A DNA stretch of 32,703 nt, from positions 1-32,703 of the forward strand of contig CAJPTC010000030.1 in the NCBI GenBank assembly GCA_905373475.1. The letters are read 5' to 3'. Shown piece after piece: positions 15,830-24,364 of this stretch. Under the pieces are notes generated by a model. The model was not told where the DNA came from. It worked only from the letters and a program-made list of their open reading frames with translations, and ran no database searches. Within the stretch, counting starts at the first letter, position 1; each line of letters opens with the position of its first letter. The position numbers and the translations under genes were made by a program. This DNA comes from Bacteroidia bacterium. Its GTDB lineage: Bacteria > Bacteroidota > Bacteroidia > Bacteroidales > CAJPTX01.

Positions 15830-16615
15830 CTATTCTTTTTTTCTTTTGAGAATAGCTTCTGTGAAAAGATTGTAGAGGGGTAATAGATGAGGCGCTTGTT
15901 CGGTCAACAGCTGTTGGTGTTTAGCAATAGTCGTCTGGTCGCCGCGGGCGGCAGGACCAGTTTGCGCCAAAGCAGGGGAGATTTCAAAAGCTTTTTGAAT
16001 AGTTTCTAATACCAAGGGGTGCAGAGATGCAAAAGAAAGCCCGTGGTCTACGGCGAGCTGTTCTGCTTCCACAAGGAGATGGTTGATGAAATTGTTGGAG
16101 ATAACACCTAGTAAGTGAATCCACTGGCGCGTATCGCTACTAACTTCTTTTATATGGGGTGAAAGGAGATGCGCAAAGCCATACAACCATTCTAGGACTT
16201 CGGCATGCGAAGCTTCAATAAAGAAAGGTACTTCGGCTAAATTCAAGGGACGGTCTGGCGAAAAGGTCTGCAATGGATAGAGCACTGCCGTTCGGCTATG
16301 CGCGAGATGCTGGAGGGGGACACTCCCCGAAGTATGTATTACAAGCCCCTCAAGCACATCGAGGTGTTGGCACACTGAAGGAATCGCGTCATCTGCAACA
16401 CATACGAGGTAGATCGACTTCGGAGGGAGTGAATGAATTGCAGTCGCTAAGTCACCACTCAATGCAAAAGAAGCCAACCTGCCCGCAAGCAGATTGGCTT
16501 TCTCAGAATTTCTACTATAAATGTTCCGAATCTGAACTCCCGCAGTATGCAGCGCACCTGCCAGCTGCGAAGCTACACGCCCTGCACCGATGACTGAGAG
16601 CTCGTACTCGGGCAT
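15830..16615 (-). CDS. DUF2520 Rossmann-fold oxidoreductase-like protein
   Basis: This 261-residue cytoplasmic protein begins with a dinucleotide-binding motif, VIGAGRVASQLAGAL (8-22), similar to ketopantoate reductase and pyrroline-carboxylate reductase folds. The middle has LVCVADDAIP and HTSGSVPLQHL, followed by YPLQTFSPDRPLNL. The DUF2520 C-terminal half shows ISNNFINHLLVEAE and TGPAARGDQTTIAKH, both conserved in the family. The substrate is unknown; the family is widespread and predicted to use NAD(P). It starts 9 bases after the stop of the TlpA-like lipoprotein gene, so both are likely in one transcript. The ATG at 16615 gives a normal length. Confidence 0.85.
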   Translation of the reverse strand: MPEYELSVIGAGRVASQLAGALHTAGVQIRNIYSRNSEKANLLAGRLASFALSGDLATAIHSLPPKSIYLVCVADDAIPSVCQHLDVLEGLVIHTSGSVPLQHLAHSRTAVLYPLQTFSPDRPLNLAEVPFFIEASHAEVLEWLYGFAHLLSPHIKEVSSDTRQWIHLLGVISNNFINHLLVEAEQLAVDHGLSFASLHPLVLETIQKAFEISPALAQTGPAARGDQTTIAKHQQLLTEQAPHLLPLYNLFTEAILKRKKE

Positions 16616-16624
16616 TGCAGAATA

Positions 16625-17749
16625 CTACTGCAATTTTTCGGCTAAAATGGCACGTACTTCGTCTGGTTCAAGGTTCGTACCTAGGAGCGTACCATCCTTA
16701 TCAATGAGTACAGTGAAAGGAATACCACGTACACCGTAAAGCTTTTCGCCACGATCCGCGTCTGCAATGCTTTCGTCTGCCACAAATTGTTTCCAAACGA
16801 GCGTATCGGCTGCAACCTGAGCCTTCCACTTATCTTTATCCTTATCGAGCGAATAACCGAAGATTTCAAAGCCCTTGGGCGAGAATTCTGCATATACCTT
16901 CTTTAATTCGGGGAAAGCACGTTTACAGTATCCACACCACGATGCCCAGAAATCAACAAGAACAATGTTTCCCTTGCCAGCAACTTCGCTCAAAGAAACA
17001 ATATTGCCGTCAGCATCCATCGCCTTAAAATCGCGGAAGGGCTTACCTGTAGCTGTAGCTTCTTGTACTTCAAAGAACTCTTTGCACTTCGTGAGAGCAA
17101 GTGTCGTTTCACCCTTAAAGTTGGTAATCAATTCCTTCGCCTTTACAAGCGCTTCTTCGCCAAGTTCGTGTATCTGCGTTGCAACAAAGAACACAGAGAT
17201 AGGCGACGTGGGATTTTCAAACGCTAATTTCTGAATGCCTTCGGAGAACTTCGCGTCAGCGTTTTGGAAACGTTGTTTCAAAGACTCGTATTCAGCATTT
17301 TGCTCTTCCGTGCGCTCATTTTCCTCTGGCAACTGTTGTGCAGCTACTTGGCAAGCCTCCATTTCGGCTTTGCACTCAGCGCGCAAAGCGTAATAAGCAT
17401 TGAGCATATCGTCATACTTCGATCCCTTTACCGTGATAGACTTGCTGTCTTCGTTGTAAGAAATCTGGACTTTTTCTGCACCTAGATAAAGGATATAGCG
17501 ATCTACACCTTTAACCGATGCATAATACATACCTTCCTTAAGGTTCGGATTTTTGAAAGCGAAAGCACCATCAACCACCTTGGTGGAATCGAGAGCTTGC
17601 CCGTTCTCAGAATTGCCATCAATCAGGTAAACCATACCTTCGGCTGTGCTAAAACCGTCGCCAGCGAGCTCGATAGCGTTGTTCGAGCAGCTAGAAAAAA
17701 ATGCAGCGACACCAAGTACTGCAAATGAAAGAACTCCTGTGATCTTCAT
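16625..17749 (-). CDS. TlpA-like thiol-disulfide lipoprotein with DUF4369-type N-terminus
   Basis: This 374-residue envelope thioredoxin-fold protein is probably anchored by a lipid: signal peptide residues 1-20 with SSC and cysteine 21 as lipidation site. Residues 30-110 are a beta-rich DUF4369-like domain and 112-230 a charged helical segment. The thioredoxin/AhpC-TSA domain (235-374) carries WASWCGYC at 268-275, with redox cysteines 272 and 275, and the cis-proline motif GIPF at 342-345. Such proteins reduce or rearrange disulfides in the periplasm of Bacteroidota, and several copies per genome are normal. It has a canonical promoter (17821-17852) and is followed closely by the DUF2520 gene. 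Its specific partner is unknown. Confidence 0.88.
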   Translation of the reverse strand: MKITGVLSFAVLGVAAFFSSCSNNAIELAGDGFSTAEGMVYLIDGNSENGQALDSTKVVDGAFAFKNPNLKEGMYYASVKGVDRYILYLGAEKVQISYNEDSKSITVKGSKYDDMLNAYYALRAECKAEMEACQVAAQQLPEENERTEEQNAEYESLKQRFQNADAKFSEGIQKLAFENPTSPISVFFVATQIHELGEEALVKAKELITNFKGETTLALTKCKEFFEVQEATATGKPFRDFKAMDADGNIVSLSEVAGKGNIVLVDFWASWCGYCKRAFPELKKVYAEFSPKGFEIFGYSLDKDKDKWKAQVAADTLVWKQFVADESIADADRGEKLYGVRGIPFTVLIDKDGTLLGTNLEPDEVRAILAEKLQ

Positions 17750-17820
17750 GGATCTTTATGATTGTAAGAAATTACCTCGTGGGTCGAAAATCCTATTGGA
17801 ATAAACGATTCTAATTCGCG

Positions 17821-17852
17821 CAAAAGTACACTCTTTTCAACGATTAGCCAAA
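17821..17852 (-). promoter_or_regulatory. Canonical promoter of the TlpA-like/DUF2520 operon
   Basis: On the minus strand TTTG (17849-17852) is followed after 20 bases by TACTTTTG (17821-17828), matching TTTG-N19/20-TAnnTTTG. Initiation near 17814 would leave a leader of about 65 bases before the ATG at 17749. Confidence 0.7.
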
Positions 17853-17936
17853 ATGAGAGAGAAAAGAGAGAAAAAGAACCAAAATGAGGCGGCGGAAAAT
17901 TAGAAAAGAGACAGCAAGCTGTGGTTCGCTACGCCA

Positions 17937-17954
17937 TCTCTTTATATAAAGAGA
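17937..17954. other. 18-bp perfect palindrome after the permease gene
   Basis: The bases TCTCTTTATATAAAGAGA are perfectly self-complementary. They lie 11 bases beyond the permease stop codon (17966). As RNA the stem is AT-rich with no room for a loop at full pairing and no T-run, so a terminator role is possible but a protein-binding site is also conceivable. Confidence 0.4.
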
Positions 17955-17965
17955 GTAGTCTCCGT

Positions 17966-19186
17966 TTAGTTTCTTGGGAAATGGCTCGTACGTTTACTAA
18001 GCGTGAACCAACTGGCAATATACCCCAAGAAGAGAACCAACAAGAAGACGAACAAGAGATCTTGCGGATGCACCTCAACGGGATAGGCATCTACGGCAAA
18101 TGTGGTCGCATCGCCCAAAGAGACAAAGCCAAAATGTTGTTGCAACAAACTAACAACAAGCCCGAACAATATGCCCAGAGTACCTCCAACTCCTGCTAGC
18201 AGTATCCCCTCGCAAACAAAGATATTGCGGATTTGCGTTGGGGTAGCACCCATACTTGCGAACATATACGCATCCGTTCGTTTCTCAATAACAAGCATGG
18301 AGAGCGAGCCTACCACGTTGAACATGGCAATGAGAAGGATGAGCGAGAGAATAATGATTATGATGAGCCGTTCGCTCTTCATAGTGCGATACAAGGAAGC
18401 ATTTTGCGCATCTCGTCCCTGTATTTCGCAGCGCGTAGAAAAATGATTCGCAATCGTGGCTCGTACTTTACGTAGGTTCGCGCCTTGCTTCAAGTTTATA
18501 GCAACACTCGAGACCTGTGTCGAATCGTACGATAGGAGGTTTTGCACGAAATGCAGTGGCGCAAGCACGGTCTGTTCGTCAAAGTCGCCGTTGATGGAGA
18601 TAATTCCCTCCCATCCCATTACCTTTTTTCGGAAGGCTGTGGTAGGGTCAAGCCAATTCTTTGCGGTACGGTTGGGCATATATACCGTAATACCTTCATA
18701 CTGTGCGAGGTAAGCCCCCAGCACGTAGGTCATCCCCAGAGCAGGGACTAGCAGGGGTTGCGAACCGCGCTGTAGCAGAAATTGTCCTTCATGGCAATGC
18801 GAAGCAAGCGATACCATTTGTTCGTACTCGGCATCTACGCCCAGCAAACACCCTAAATGTTGCTTTTCTTGGTAACCAAAAAGTGCATTCTCTTCAAGCG
18901 TTCTCCCTACACTCTGCACGTCGGGTAAGGCGCGCAGCCATACCAGATCTTCTGCACTACAAGAGAAGACTTTTCCTTGAAGGGGAACGAGACGGAGGTC
19001 GGTATCTAACGAAGAGTACATACCGCCCACAAGACTCGTAATGCCGTTGAAAACTGAGAGCACTACGACGAGAGCCATAGCGGAGATACCAATACCAATC
19101 ATGGCAATGGTTGAAATCACGTTAATGGCAGTACGCGATTTCTTTGAGAATAGGTAACGGAGAGCGATAAAAAAGACAAAGCGCAC
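17966..19186 (-). CDS. ABC transporter permease, LolC/LolE-like FtsX family
   Basis: This 406-residue inner-membrane protein has one N-terminal transmembrane helix (about residues 22-48, after FIALRYLFSKKSRTAINVIS), a large periplasmic domain (about 50-265) and three C-terminal helices (about 270-300, 320-350, 370-395). MFASMGATPTQIRNIFVCEG, between helices, is the typical FtsX/MacB coupling segment. The N-terminus matches LolC/LolE proteins, which extract lipoproteins from the inner membrane; the ATPase (LolD) is not in the window. The start is a GTG at 19186, eight bases after the methyltransferase stop. A LolE-type permease downstream of rbfA is a common arrangement in Bacteroidota, here with a methyltransferase between. 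Confidence 0.88.
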   Translation of the reverse strand: MRFVFFIALRYLFSKKSRTAINVISTIAMIGIGISAMALVVVLSVFNGITSLVGGMYSSLDTDLRLVPLQGKVFSCSAEDLVWLRALPDVQSVGRTLEENALFGYQEKQHLGCLLGVDAEYEQMVSLASHCHEGQFLLQRGSQPLLVPALGMTYVLGAYLAQYEGITVYMPNRTAKNWLDPTTAFRKKVMGWEGIISINGDFDEQTVLAPLHFVQNLLSYDSTQVSSVAINLKQGANLRKVRATIANHFSTRCEIQGRDAQNASLYRTMKSERLIIIIILSLILLIAMFNVVGSLSMLVIEKRTDAYMFASMGATPTQIRNIFVCEGILLAGVGGTLGILFGLVVSLLQQHFGFVSLGDATTFAVDAYPVEVHPQDLLFVFLLVLFLGYIASWFTLSKRTSHFPRN

Positions 19187-19194
19187 GGCGACTA

Positions 19195-19956
19195 CTATTT
19201 ACGAGCAACGTATAACTTGTCCGCAAGACGAATGCAGTAGCGTTCACGCTCCTTCTGCGAAAGCTGTGAAGCATAGTCTAATGCCGAGACCTTAAATCCC
19301 GCCTCAGCAAGGCGCTGCACATAATCGCGACCATAGAGACGCAAATGGTCGCGCTGCCCATAGTACTTCTCGCGCAAAGCGTCGGTATTGATAGCAGGAT
19401 CTTCCAGTGTAGTTTCTCTATTCTCATCTAATGGGACGAGGAGCAGCGCTACCCCATTGGGGGCAAGAACACGAAAAAGCTCGTGCATAGCACGCCGATC
19501 GTCGGGTATATGCTCAAGCACGTGGTTACAAAGAATGAGGTCGAAACTATTGGAAGCAAAGGGCATCTCCTGTATGTCGCAATGGATTTCAGCCCACGGA
19601 CTCTCAAGATCTGCCGACACATAGTGTATACGAGGTAAAGCCTTTAGTTTTCGTTGTAAACAAGACTCAGGCGCCAAATGCAAAACATTGTAGTGCTGCT
19701 CAGAGATCTCTAGCTCATGCAACAGGTAGAGCCATATCAGTCGGTGGCGTTCTAGCGACAGACAGTGCGGCGCAAGGGCATTTTCGCGCTTCTCTATTCG
19801 CCCATAAGATAAGAGCTTTCGGTAGTGAAATCCGTCAATGGGGTCTTCGTATCGCTTTCCGCGTAAAAAAAGACTTATACACCACCCCGCCGTGCGCGCA
19901 ATATGATGCAACCACGGGCGTGGGATATTACGAGTAGCCCAAGCAACCAAGCCCAT
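19195..19956 (-). CDS. Class I SAM-dependent methyltransferase
   Basis: This 253-residue protein has a methyltransferase type 11 core. It shows NVLHLAPESCL in place of motif I, YVSADL for motif II, DIQEMPFASNSFDLILCNHVLEHIPDDRRAMHELFRVLAPNGVALLLVPL across motifs III-V, and a C-terminal YGRDYVQRLAEAGFKV. The N-terminal 75 residues include a hydrophobic stretch and GKRYEDPIDGFHYRKLLSYGR, a cysteine-poor region of a kind often found in Bacteroidota sugar- or envelope-related methyltransferases. The substrate cannot be assigned. It begins 124 bases after rbfA, with a possible weak hairpin in between, and runs directly into the permease gene. Confidence 0.85.
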   Translation of the reverse strand: MGLVAWATRNIPRPWLHHIARTAGWCISLFLRGKRYEDPIDGFHYRKLLSYGRIEKRENALAPHCLSLERHRLIWLYLLHELEISEQHYNVLHLAPESCLQRKLKALPRIHYVSADLESPWAEIHCDIQEMPFASNSFDLILCNHVLEHIPDDRRAMHELFRVLAPNGVALLLVPLDENRETTLEDPAINTDALREKYYGQRDHLRLYGRDYVQRLAEAGFKVSALDYASQLSQKERERYCIRLADKLYVARK

Positions 19957-19999
19957 AAAAAAGATAGAATTAGAATTTACGAATGAAGACGGAAGACAT

Positions 20000-20038
20000 A
20001 ACCTTAGACGAGAGAGGCTGCACAGCTAATCTAAGGTT
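20000..20038 (-). other. Inverted repeat between rbfA and the methyltransferase gene
   Basis: AACCTTAG at 20000-20007 and CTAAGGTT at 20031-20038 can form an eight-pair stem with a 23-base loop. There is no T-run. It may attenuate transcription or be chance. Confidence 0.25.
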
Positions 20039-20080
20039 GGAGCGCGATGCTACCCGTGTGCTCATAACAATAGCACCAAC

Positions 20081-20449
20081 TTACGATTCGGAATGCTTGA
20101 TTTGTGCCAACAGTCCTTCCAATTTTTCAACCTCGTCGAGCGATTGATCTAGGCGAAAAAGCAGTTCGGGTACAAGACGCAATTGGTGGCGTACACGCTT
20201 CCCAAGTTGATACCGAATCTCTTTACCCTTGCTCTGTATATTCTCGAAAATCTCTTGCTCGTGTTCCTTGGGAAAGATACTGATATAAACTTTCGCCTGC
20301 TCAAGGTCTTGTGAGATCCAGACATCTGTTACCGAGATGAGACATCCCCCTGCGAGGGCTCGCAATTCATTTTGGAACATCTCGCTAAAATCGCGTTGTA
20401 ACTGTCGCGACACTTTTTGCTGCCGCAAGGTAGCTCCCACGTCTTCCAT
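20081..20449 (-). CDS. rbfA: Ribosome-binding factor A
   Basis: RbfA binds the 30S precursor near helix 1 of 16S rRNA and aids late small-subunit maturation, especially in the cold. The 122-residue product has the usual length and the KH-like layout: TLRQQKVSRQLQRDFSEMFQNEL, then CLISVTDVWISQDLEQAKVYISIFP (the conserved strand with D-L-x-x-A-K-V-Y), then IRYQLGKRVRHQLRLVPELLFRLDQSLDEVEKLEGLL, typical of the R-P-E-L-x-F motif. It starts three bases after the nitroreductase stop, so the two genes are very probably co-transcribed. Confidence 0.93.
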   Translation of the reverse strand: MEDVGATLRQQKVSRQLQRDFSEMFQNELRALAGGCLISVTDVWISQDLEQAKVYISIFPKEHEQEIFENIQSKGKEIRYQLGKRVRHQLRLVPELLFRLDQSLDEVEKLEGLLAQIKHSES

Positions 20450-20452
20450 GCC

Positions 20453-21028
20453 TTATGCCTCCTCAAAAATGACGTCCTCTAGAGTGCGTTTAGGAACACA
20501 GTGTACCGAGCCCTCGCGCCAATACTTGATACCGTGTACGGCATCAACAGGGCGAATTTCTATTGTTTCGGCGGGCACTCCCAATGCAATGACATAAACC
20601 ACACGCCAACCCGTAGGTAACCCTAGAATTTCGGCGAGTTCCTCACGCCGCACATTGTCTATAAGACAAGATCCCAACCCTTTTTCGGCAGCACCGAGAA
20701 TAATATTCTGCGCCGCAAAACCTGGGTCTACAGGGCGCAAACAAGCATTCGACGTATCCTCCACCTGAATGATATAGGCTGTGGGTCTCTCGCCTGCTTC
20801 TGGTCCCATCCAATCGGTAAGGTAAGCTGCCCAACCCAACGTTGGAAAAACTCGTTCACGCAAATTGGGCTGTGTAACAATGTAGTAACGCAGCGCCTGT
20901 TTGTTTGCGCCGCAAGGAGCTAAGCGCGCAAGATCTACCAATTCGCGGAGCGTTGCCAGAGTAATAGGCATATTCTCCTTGTAGCGTCGTACAGTACGAG
21001 CTTTCGTTACGATATCTTTTAAGGTCAT
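20453..21028 (-). CDS. Nitroreductase family flavoprotein
   Basis: This 191-residue FMN-dependent nitroreductase-fold protein has the FMN-contact segment TVRRYKENMPI (13-23), then LVDLARLAPCGANKQALRYYIV, followed by the central GFAAQNIILGAAEKGLGSCLID and the EILGLPTGWRVVYVIALGVPAE segment near the C-terminus. The physiological substrate of such enzymes is seldom known; they reduce quinones, nitro groups or flavins with NAD(P)H. The start is an ATG at 21028. It heads the nitroreductase-rbfA-methyltransferase-permease run. No exact TAnnTTTG was found in the short region upstream. Confidence 0.88.
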   Translation of the reverse strand: MTLKDIVTKARTVRRYKENMPITLATLRELVDLARLAPCGANKQALRYYIVTQPNLRERVFPTLGWAAYLTDWMGPEAGERPTAYIIQVEDTSNACLRPVDPGFAAQNIILGAAEKGLGSCLIDNVRREELAEILGLPTGWRVVYVIALGVPAETIEIRPVDAVHGIKYWREGSVHCVPKRTLEDVIFEEA

Positions 21029-21130
21029 GATGCTTGAAAATTAAGAATCGTATGCGGAGGAGGGAGAGAAACAACTCAAGAGGTTCATTCTAACCTTCAT
21101 ACAAAGAACACCTCGCCGCTACTATTTTTT

Positions 21131-21169
21131 GCGAAAAAGAGTGCGACGCGCCCCAATAGACGCGCCGCA
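21131..21169 (-). terminator. Terminator of gcvP
   Basis: On the minus strand an 11-pair GC-rich stem (21159-21169 with 21142-21152, including two G-U pairs and a six-base loop) is followed by CTCTTTTTCGC. It begins 13 bases after the gcvP stop codon. Confidence 0.65.
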
Positions 21170-21181
21170 ACAAATACATTG

Positions 21182-24028
21182 TTAAAGTTCGCACGCACAA
21201 ACGAGATTTCTGTCTCCGTAGCCCGAATCGATACGACTAACGGTCGGCCAGAACTTATTGTCGCGCACCCATACCAACGGATATGCCGCTTCCTCGCGAC
21301 CGTATTTGTGATCCCAAACATTGGCAACCACTTCTACAGCCGTATGGGGAGCATTCTTCAGCAGATTGTCTTCACTGTCTGCCTTACTCTCACCGATCGC
21401 TTCCATTTCCTTGCGGATCTGTAGGAGCGCATCGCAGAAACGGTCGATCTCAGCCTTTGATTCGCTTTCGGTCGGCTCAATCATCAAGGTCTCGTGTACT
21501 GGGAAGGAGAGAGTAGGCGCATGGAAACCGTAGTCCATCAATCGGCGCGCAATGTCGGCGGTCTCTACTCCATATTTTTCCTTACAGTAACGGCAATCTA
21601 CTATCACCTCGTGCCCTACACGTCCTGTCTCGCCCGAATAAACAACGCCATACGTATCCTTCAGACGCGCTACCATGTAGTTTGCGTTCAGAATGGCATT
21701 CTCCGATGCCTTGCGCAATCCTTCAGCACCAAGCATACGGATATAGGCATAAGTAATGGGCAGTACGCCAGCACTCCCCCATGGCGCAGAAGACACCGCG
21801 GTAATGCCCTTTTTTCCGCCCACATTTACACGGCAGTGAGTAGGCAAAAACTCTACGAGGTGCGCAGCGACACATACAGGACCAACCCCAGGACCGCCAC
21901 CCCCGTGAGGGATAGCAAATGTTTTGTGTAAATTGAGGTGACAAACATCCGCACCAATGTAGCCTGGACTCGTTAGTCCGCACTGAGCATTCATGTTAGC
22001 GCCATCCATATACACCTGCCCGCCAGCCGCATGGATGATATCTACCATTTCACGGATGCGACTTTCAAAGATGCCGTGTGTAGACGGATAGGTCACCATA
22101 AATGCGGAAAGTGTAGCCGCATGCTCCTTAGCCTTTGCGCGGAGGTCTTCTAGGTCTATGTTTCCTCGTTCGTCACATGCTACGGTTACAATCTGCGCTC
22201 CTGCCATGGCAGCACTAGCAGGGTTTGTACCGTGCGCAGAGGCTGGAATAAGAATCGTGTTCCGATACCCTTCGCCACGCGAAAGGTGATACTGACGAAT
22301 AATCATAAGTCCCGTATATTCGCCAGCTGCCCCAGAATTGGGCTGCAACGTAGTTCCTGCAAAACCTGTTATCTCCGCTAAGTAGCCTTCTAGTTCGTGT
22401 ATCAGCTCGAGGTAACCCTCTATCTGATCGGCAGGAGCAAACGGATGTATTGCCGCAAATTCTGCCCAGCTCAGTGGGAGCATAGATGCCGCCGAATTGA
22501 GCTTCATGGTACAGCTACCGAGCGATATCATGCTGTTGGTGAGCGATATATCTTTACGCGCCAAATTGTGGATATAGCGCATCATCTCCGTTTCGGAGTG
22601 ATAGGTATTAAATACATGCTCCTGCATGAACTCCGTGGTGCGCTCAAAGCCTGCAACGGGCTCGTTTACATCTGTGGTTGTGATGGGGATAGTGGGCTTA
22701 CCTATTGCAGCAGCAAACAACTGTACCACGCGCGCAACTTCCTCTGTTGTTGTTAATTCGTCGAAGGCTAGCGACACTTTCCCGTCGTCACGATAATTGA
22801 AGTTAATGCCTGCTTGCAGAGCTACCACTTTCAGCTTTTCGCAGACCTCTTTGGGCATAGCAATAAGCAGCGTATCGAAGAAGAGGTTAGTGGCAAGCTC
22901 AAAGCCCAATTCCTTAAGGGCTTTGGCAGCCTGCACTGCCGCTCCGTGCGCGTTGTTTGCAATACGACGAATTCCTTTAGGACCATGATAAACGGCAAAC
23001 ATCCCCGCCATGGTGGCAAGCAACGCTTGCGCAGTACAGATGTTGGACGTTGCTTTCTCGCGCTTGATATGCTGTTCGCGGGTTTGTAACGCCATACGCA
23101 ATGCACGGTTTCCATGTCTATCTACTGAAATACCAATGATACGTCCAGGCATGTTACGCTTGTAAGCCTCGCGCGTAGCAAAATACGCCGCATGCGGACC
23201 ACCAAGCCCCATGGGTACACCAAAGCGCTGCGTGTTACCAAATACTATATCAGCCCCCCATGTACCAGGCGCTTCCAACATGGCTAATGCCAGCAGATCG
23301 GCAGCAACGCCAACCAAGATTTCCGCCTTATGCGCTGCGTCTACAAAATCTCGGTAGTTGCATACAGCGCCGTCTGCATTGGGGTACTGAACAATAGCCC
23401 CAAATTCGCGCCCTGAGAACTGATAACTATTGTAGTCGCCTCGCACCAATTCAATTCCGAGGGGTGCAGAGCGTGTTTCAAGCACAGCTACGGTTTGCGG
23501 GAAAACAGAGTTATCGACGAACAGGAGGTTTCGCCCCTCTTTCACCGCAGCACGGCTACGAAGGTTGAACATCATAATCATGGCTTCGGCAGCCGCTGTC
23601 CCCTCGTCGAGCAAGGAAGCATTAGCAATTTCCATTTGTGTTAGCCCTATCACCATGGTCTGGAAATTGAGTAGCGCTTCCAGACGTCCTTGGCTAATCT
23701 CAGCTTGGTAGGGAGTATACGAGGTATACCAGCCTGGATTTTCAAAGACGTTGCGCAGTATTACTGCGGGAGTATTTGTTCCGTAGTATCCGCACCCAAT
23801 GAGAGAGCGTAGCAGCTTGTTCTTTCGCGCTTTTTCGCGCAAAATATTGGAAAGTTCCCACTCACTGACAGGCGCGGGAAGCCGAAGCGCCTTGGGGAGA
23901 CGGATATCGTAAGGGACAACTTGTTCGATGAGTTCGTTCAATGACTGCACCTTAATGGCTGCAAGCATTGCCTCAATCTCTTTAGTACCGTTGCCAATGT
24001 GGCGGGACACAAATTCCTCCTGTGCCAT
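21182..24028 (-). CDS. gcvP: Glycine dehydrogenase (decarboxylating), P-protein
   Basis: The P-protein of the glycine cleavage system decarboxylates glycine with pyridoxal phosphate and passes the aminomethyl group to lipoyl-GcvH. The 948-residue product is the fused single-chain form, with an N-terminal half (IGCGYYGTNTPAVILRNVFENPGWYTSYTPYQAEISQGRLE in pieces at 77-115) and a C-terminal catalytic half. The PLP lysine is K702 in HLNLHKTFAIPHGGGGPG (697-714). SCTMKLN (505-511) and PNSGAAGEYTGL (563-574) are also typical. The gcvT, gcvH and lpd genes are not adjacent, as is common in Bacteroidota. A possible -7 element lies upstream, and no glycine riboswitch was recognised. The start is an ATG at 24028. 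Confidence 0.96.
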   Translation of the reverse strand: MAQEEFVSRHIGNGTKEIEAMLAAIKVQSLNELIEQVVPYDIRLPKALRLPAPVSEWELSNILREKARKNKLLRSLIGCGYYGTNTPAVILRNVFENPGWYTSYTPYQAEISQGRLEALLNFQTMVIGLTQMEIANASLLDEGTAAAEAMIMMFNLRSRAAVKEGRNLLFVDNSVFPQTVAVLETRSAPLGIELVRGDYNSYQFSGREFGAIVQYPNADGAVCNYRDFVDAAHKAEILVGVAADLLALAMLEAPGTWGADIVFGNTQRFGVPMGLGGPHAAYFATREAYKRNMPGRIIGISVDRHGNRALRMALQTREQHIKREKATSNICTAQALLATMAGMFAVYHGPKGIRRIANNAHGAAVQAAKALKELGFELATNLFFDTLLIAMPKEVCEKLKVVALQAGINFNYRDDGKVSLAFDELTTTEEVARVVQLFAAAIGKPTIPITTTDVNEPVAGFERTTEFMQEHVFNTYHSETEMMRYIHNLARKDISLTNSMISLGSCTMKLNSAASMLPLSWAEFAAIHPFAPADQIEGYLELIHELEGYLAEITGFAGTTLQPNSGAAGEYTGLMIIRQYHLSRGEGYRNTILIPASAHGTNPASAAMAGAQIVTVACDERGNIDLEDLRAKAKEHAATLSAFMVTYPSTHGIFESRIREMVDIIHAAGGQVYMDGANMNAQCGLTSPGYIGADVCHLNLHKTFAIPHGGGGPGVGPVCVAAHLVEFLPTHCRVNVGGKKGITAVSSAPWGSAGVLPITYAYIRMLGAEGLRKASENAILNANYMVARLKDTYGVVYSGETGRVGHEVIVDCRYCKEKYGVETADIARRLMDYGFHAPTLSFPVHETLMIEPTESESKAEIDRFCDALLQIRKEMEAIGESKADSEDNLLKNAPHTAVEVVANVWDHKYGREEAAYPLVWVRDNKFWPTVSRIDSGYGDRNLVCACEL

Positions 24029-24364
24029 GCTAAAATTGTTTTATTCTGATTAAGAAATCGTGACTACACAAAAATAACGTTTTTCTAGAAGTGTGGTTCG
24101 TTGTGGGCTTTGGAGTTAGCCTATAAGACAGGGCATTTTGGGTTTACAAAACACTCATTGCGCAACAGTACACGTTCTTTTTTGAGCATGACAATCAACA
24201 TATAGGAAATTCCCGTTTACCATTCGCGCAAACATCCCGCTCTGCGTAAGGCGTAAATAGTAGAAGGCGCAAAAAGGATAAGAACGATTCAGCCCAAGGC
24301 GGTGCACACGCAATGCACTTACCTTGGGCTGAATTATGATGCTGCCCCGAGGGAGCACAATCGG
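24029..24364. other. Intergenic region between aminotransferase gene and gcvP
   Basis: This 336-base gap holds no supported gene. On its right is the large hairpin described at 24288-24333. Near gcvP the minus strand reads TATTTTTG at 24069-24076, matching TAnnTTTG, with a leader of about 35 bases to the gcvP ATG and no good upstream element. A frame of 23 codons (24121-24189, minus) exists but lacks any supporting feature. Confidence 0.5.
24288..24333 (-). terminator. Large hairpin after the aminotransferase gene
   Basis: TTCAGCCCAAGG (24288-24299) is fully complementary to CCTTGGGCTGAA (24322-24333), and the loop contains a further stem, GGTGCA/TGCACT. It starts 31 bases past the stop codon on the minus strand. 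The T-run (TCGTTCTTATCCTTTTT) is broken and offset, so termination may be imperfect. Confidence 0.6.

Noticed and set aside
24121..24189. A 23-codon minus-strand frame upstream of gcvP
   Set aside because: It is too short, overlaps no start signal and has no supporting feature.
24029..24290. Possible glycine riboswitch upstream of gcvP
   Set aside because: No paired glycine aptamer cores were recognisable, and the likely transcript leader is only about 35 bases.
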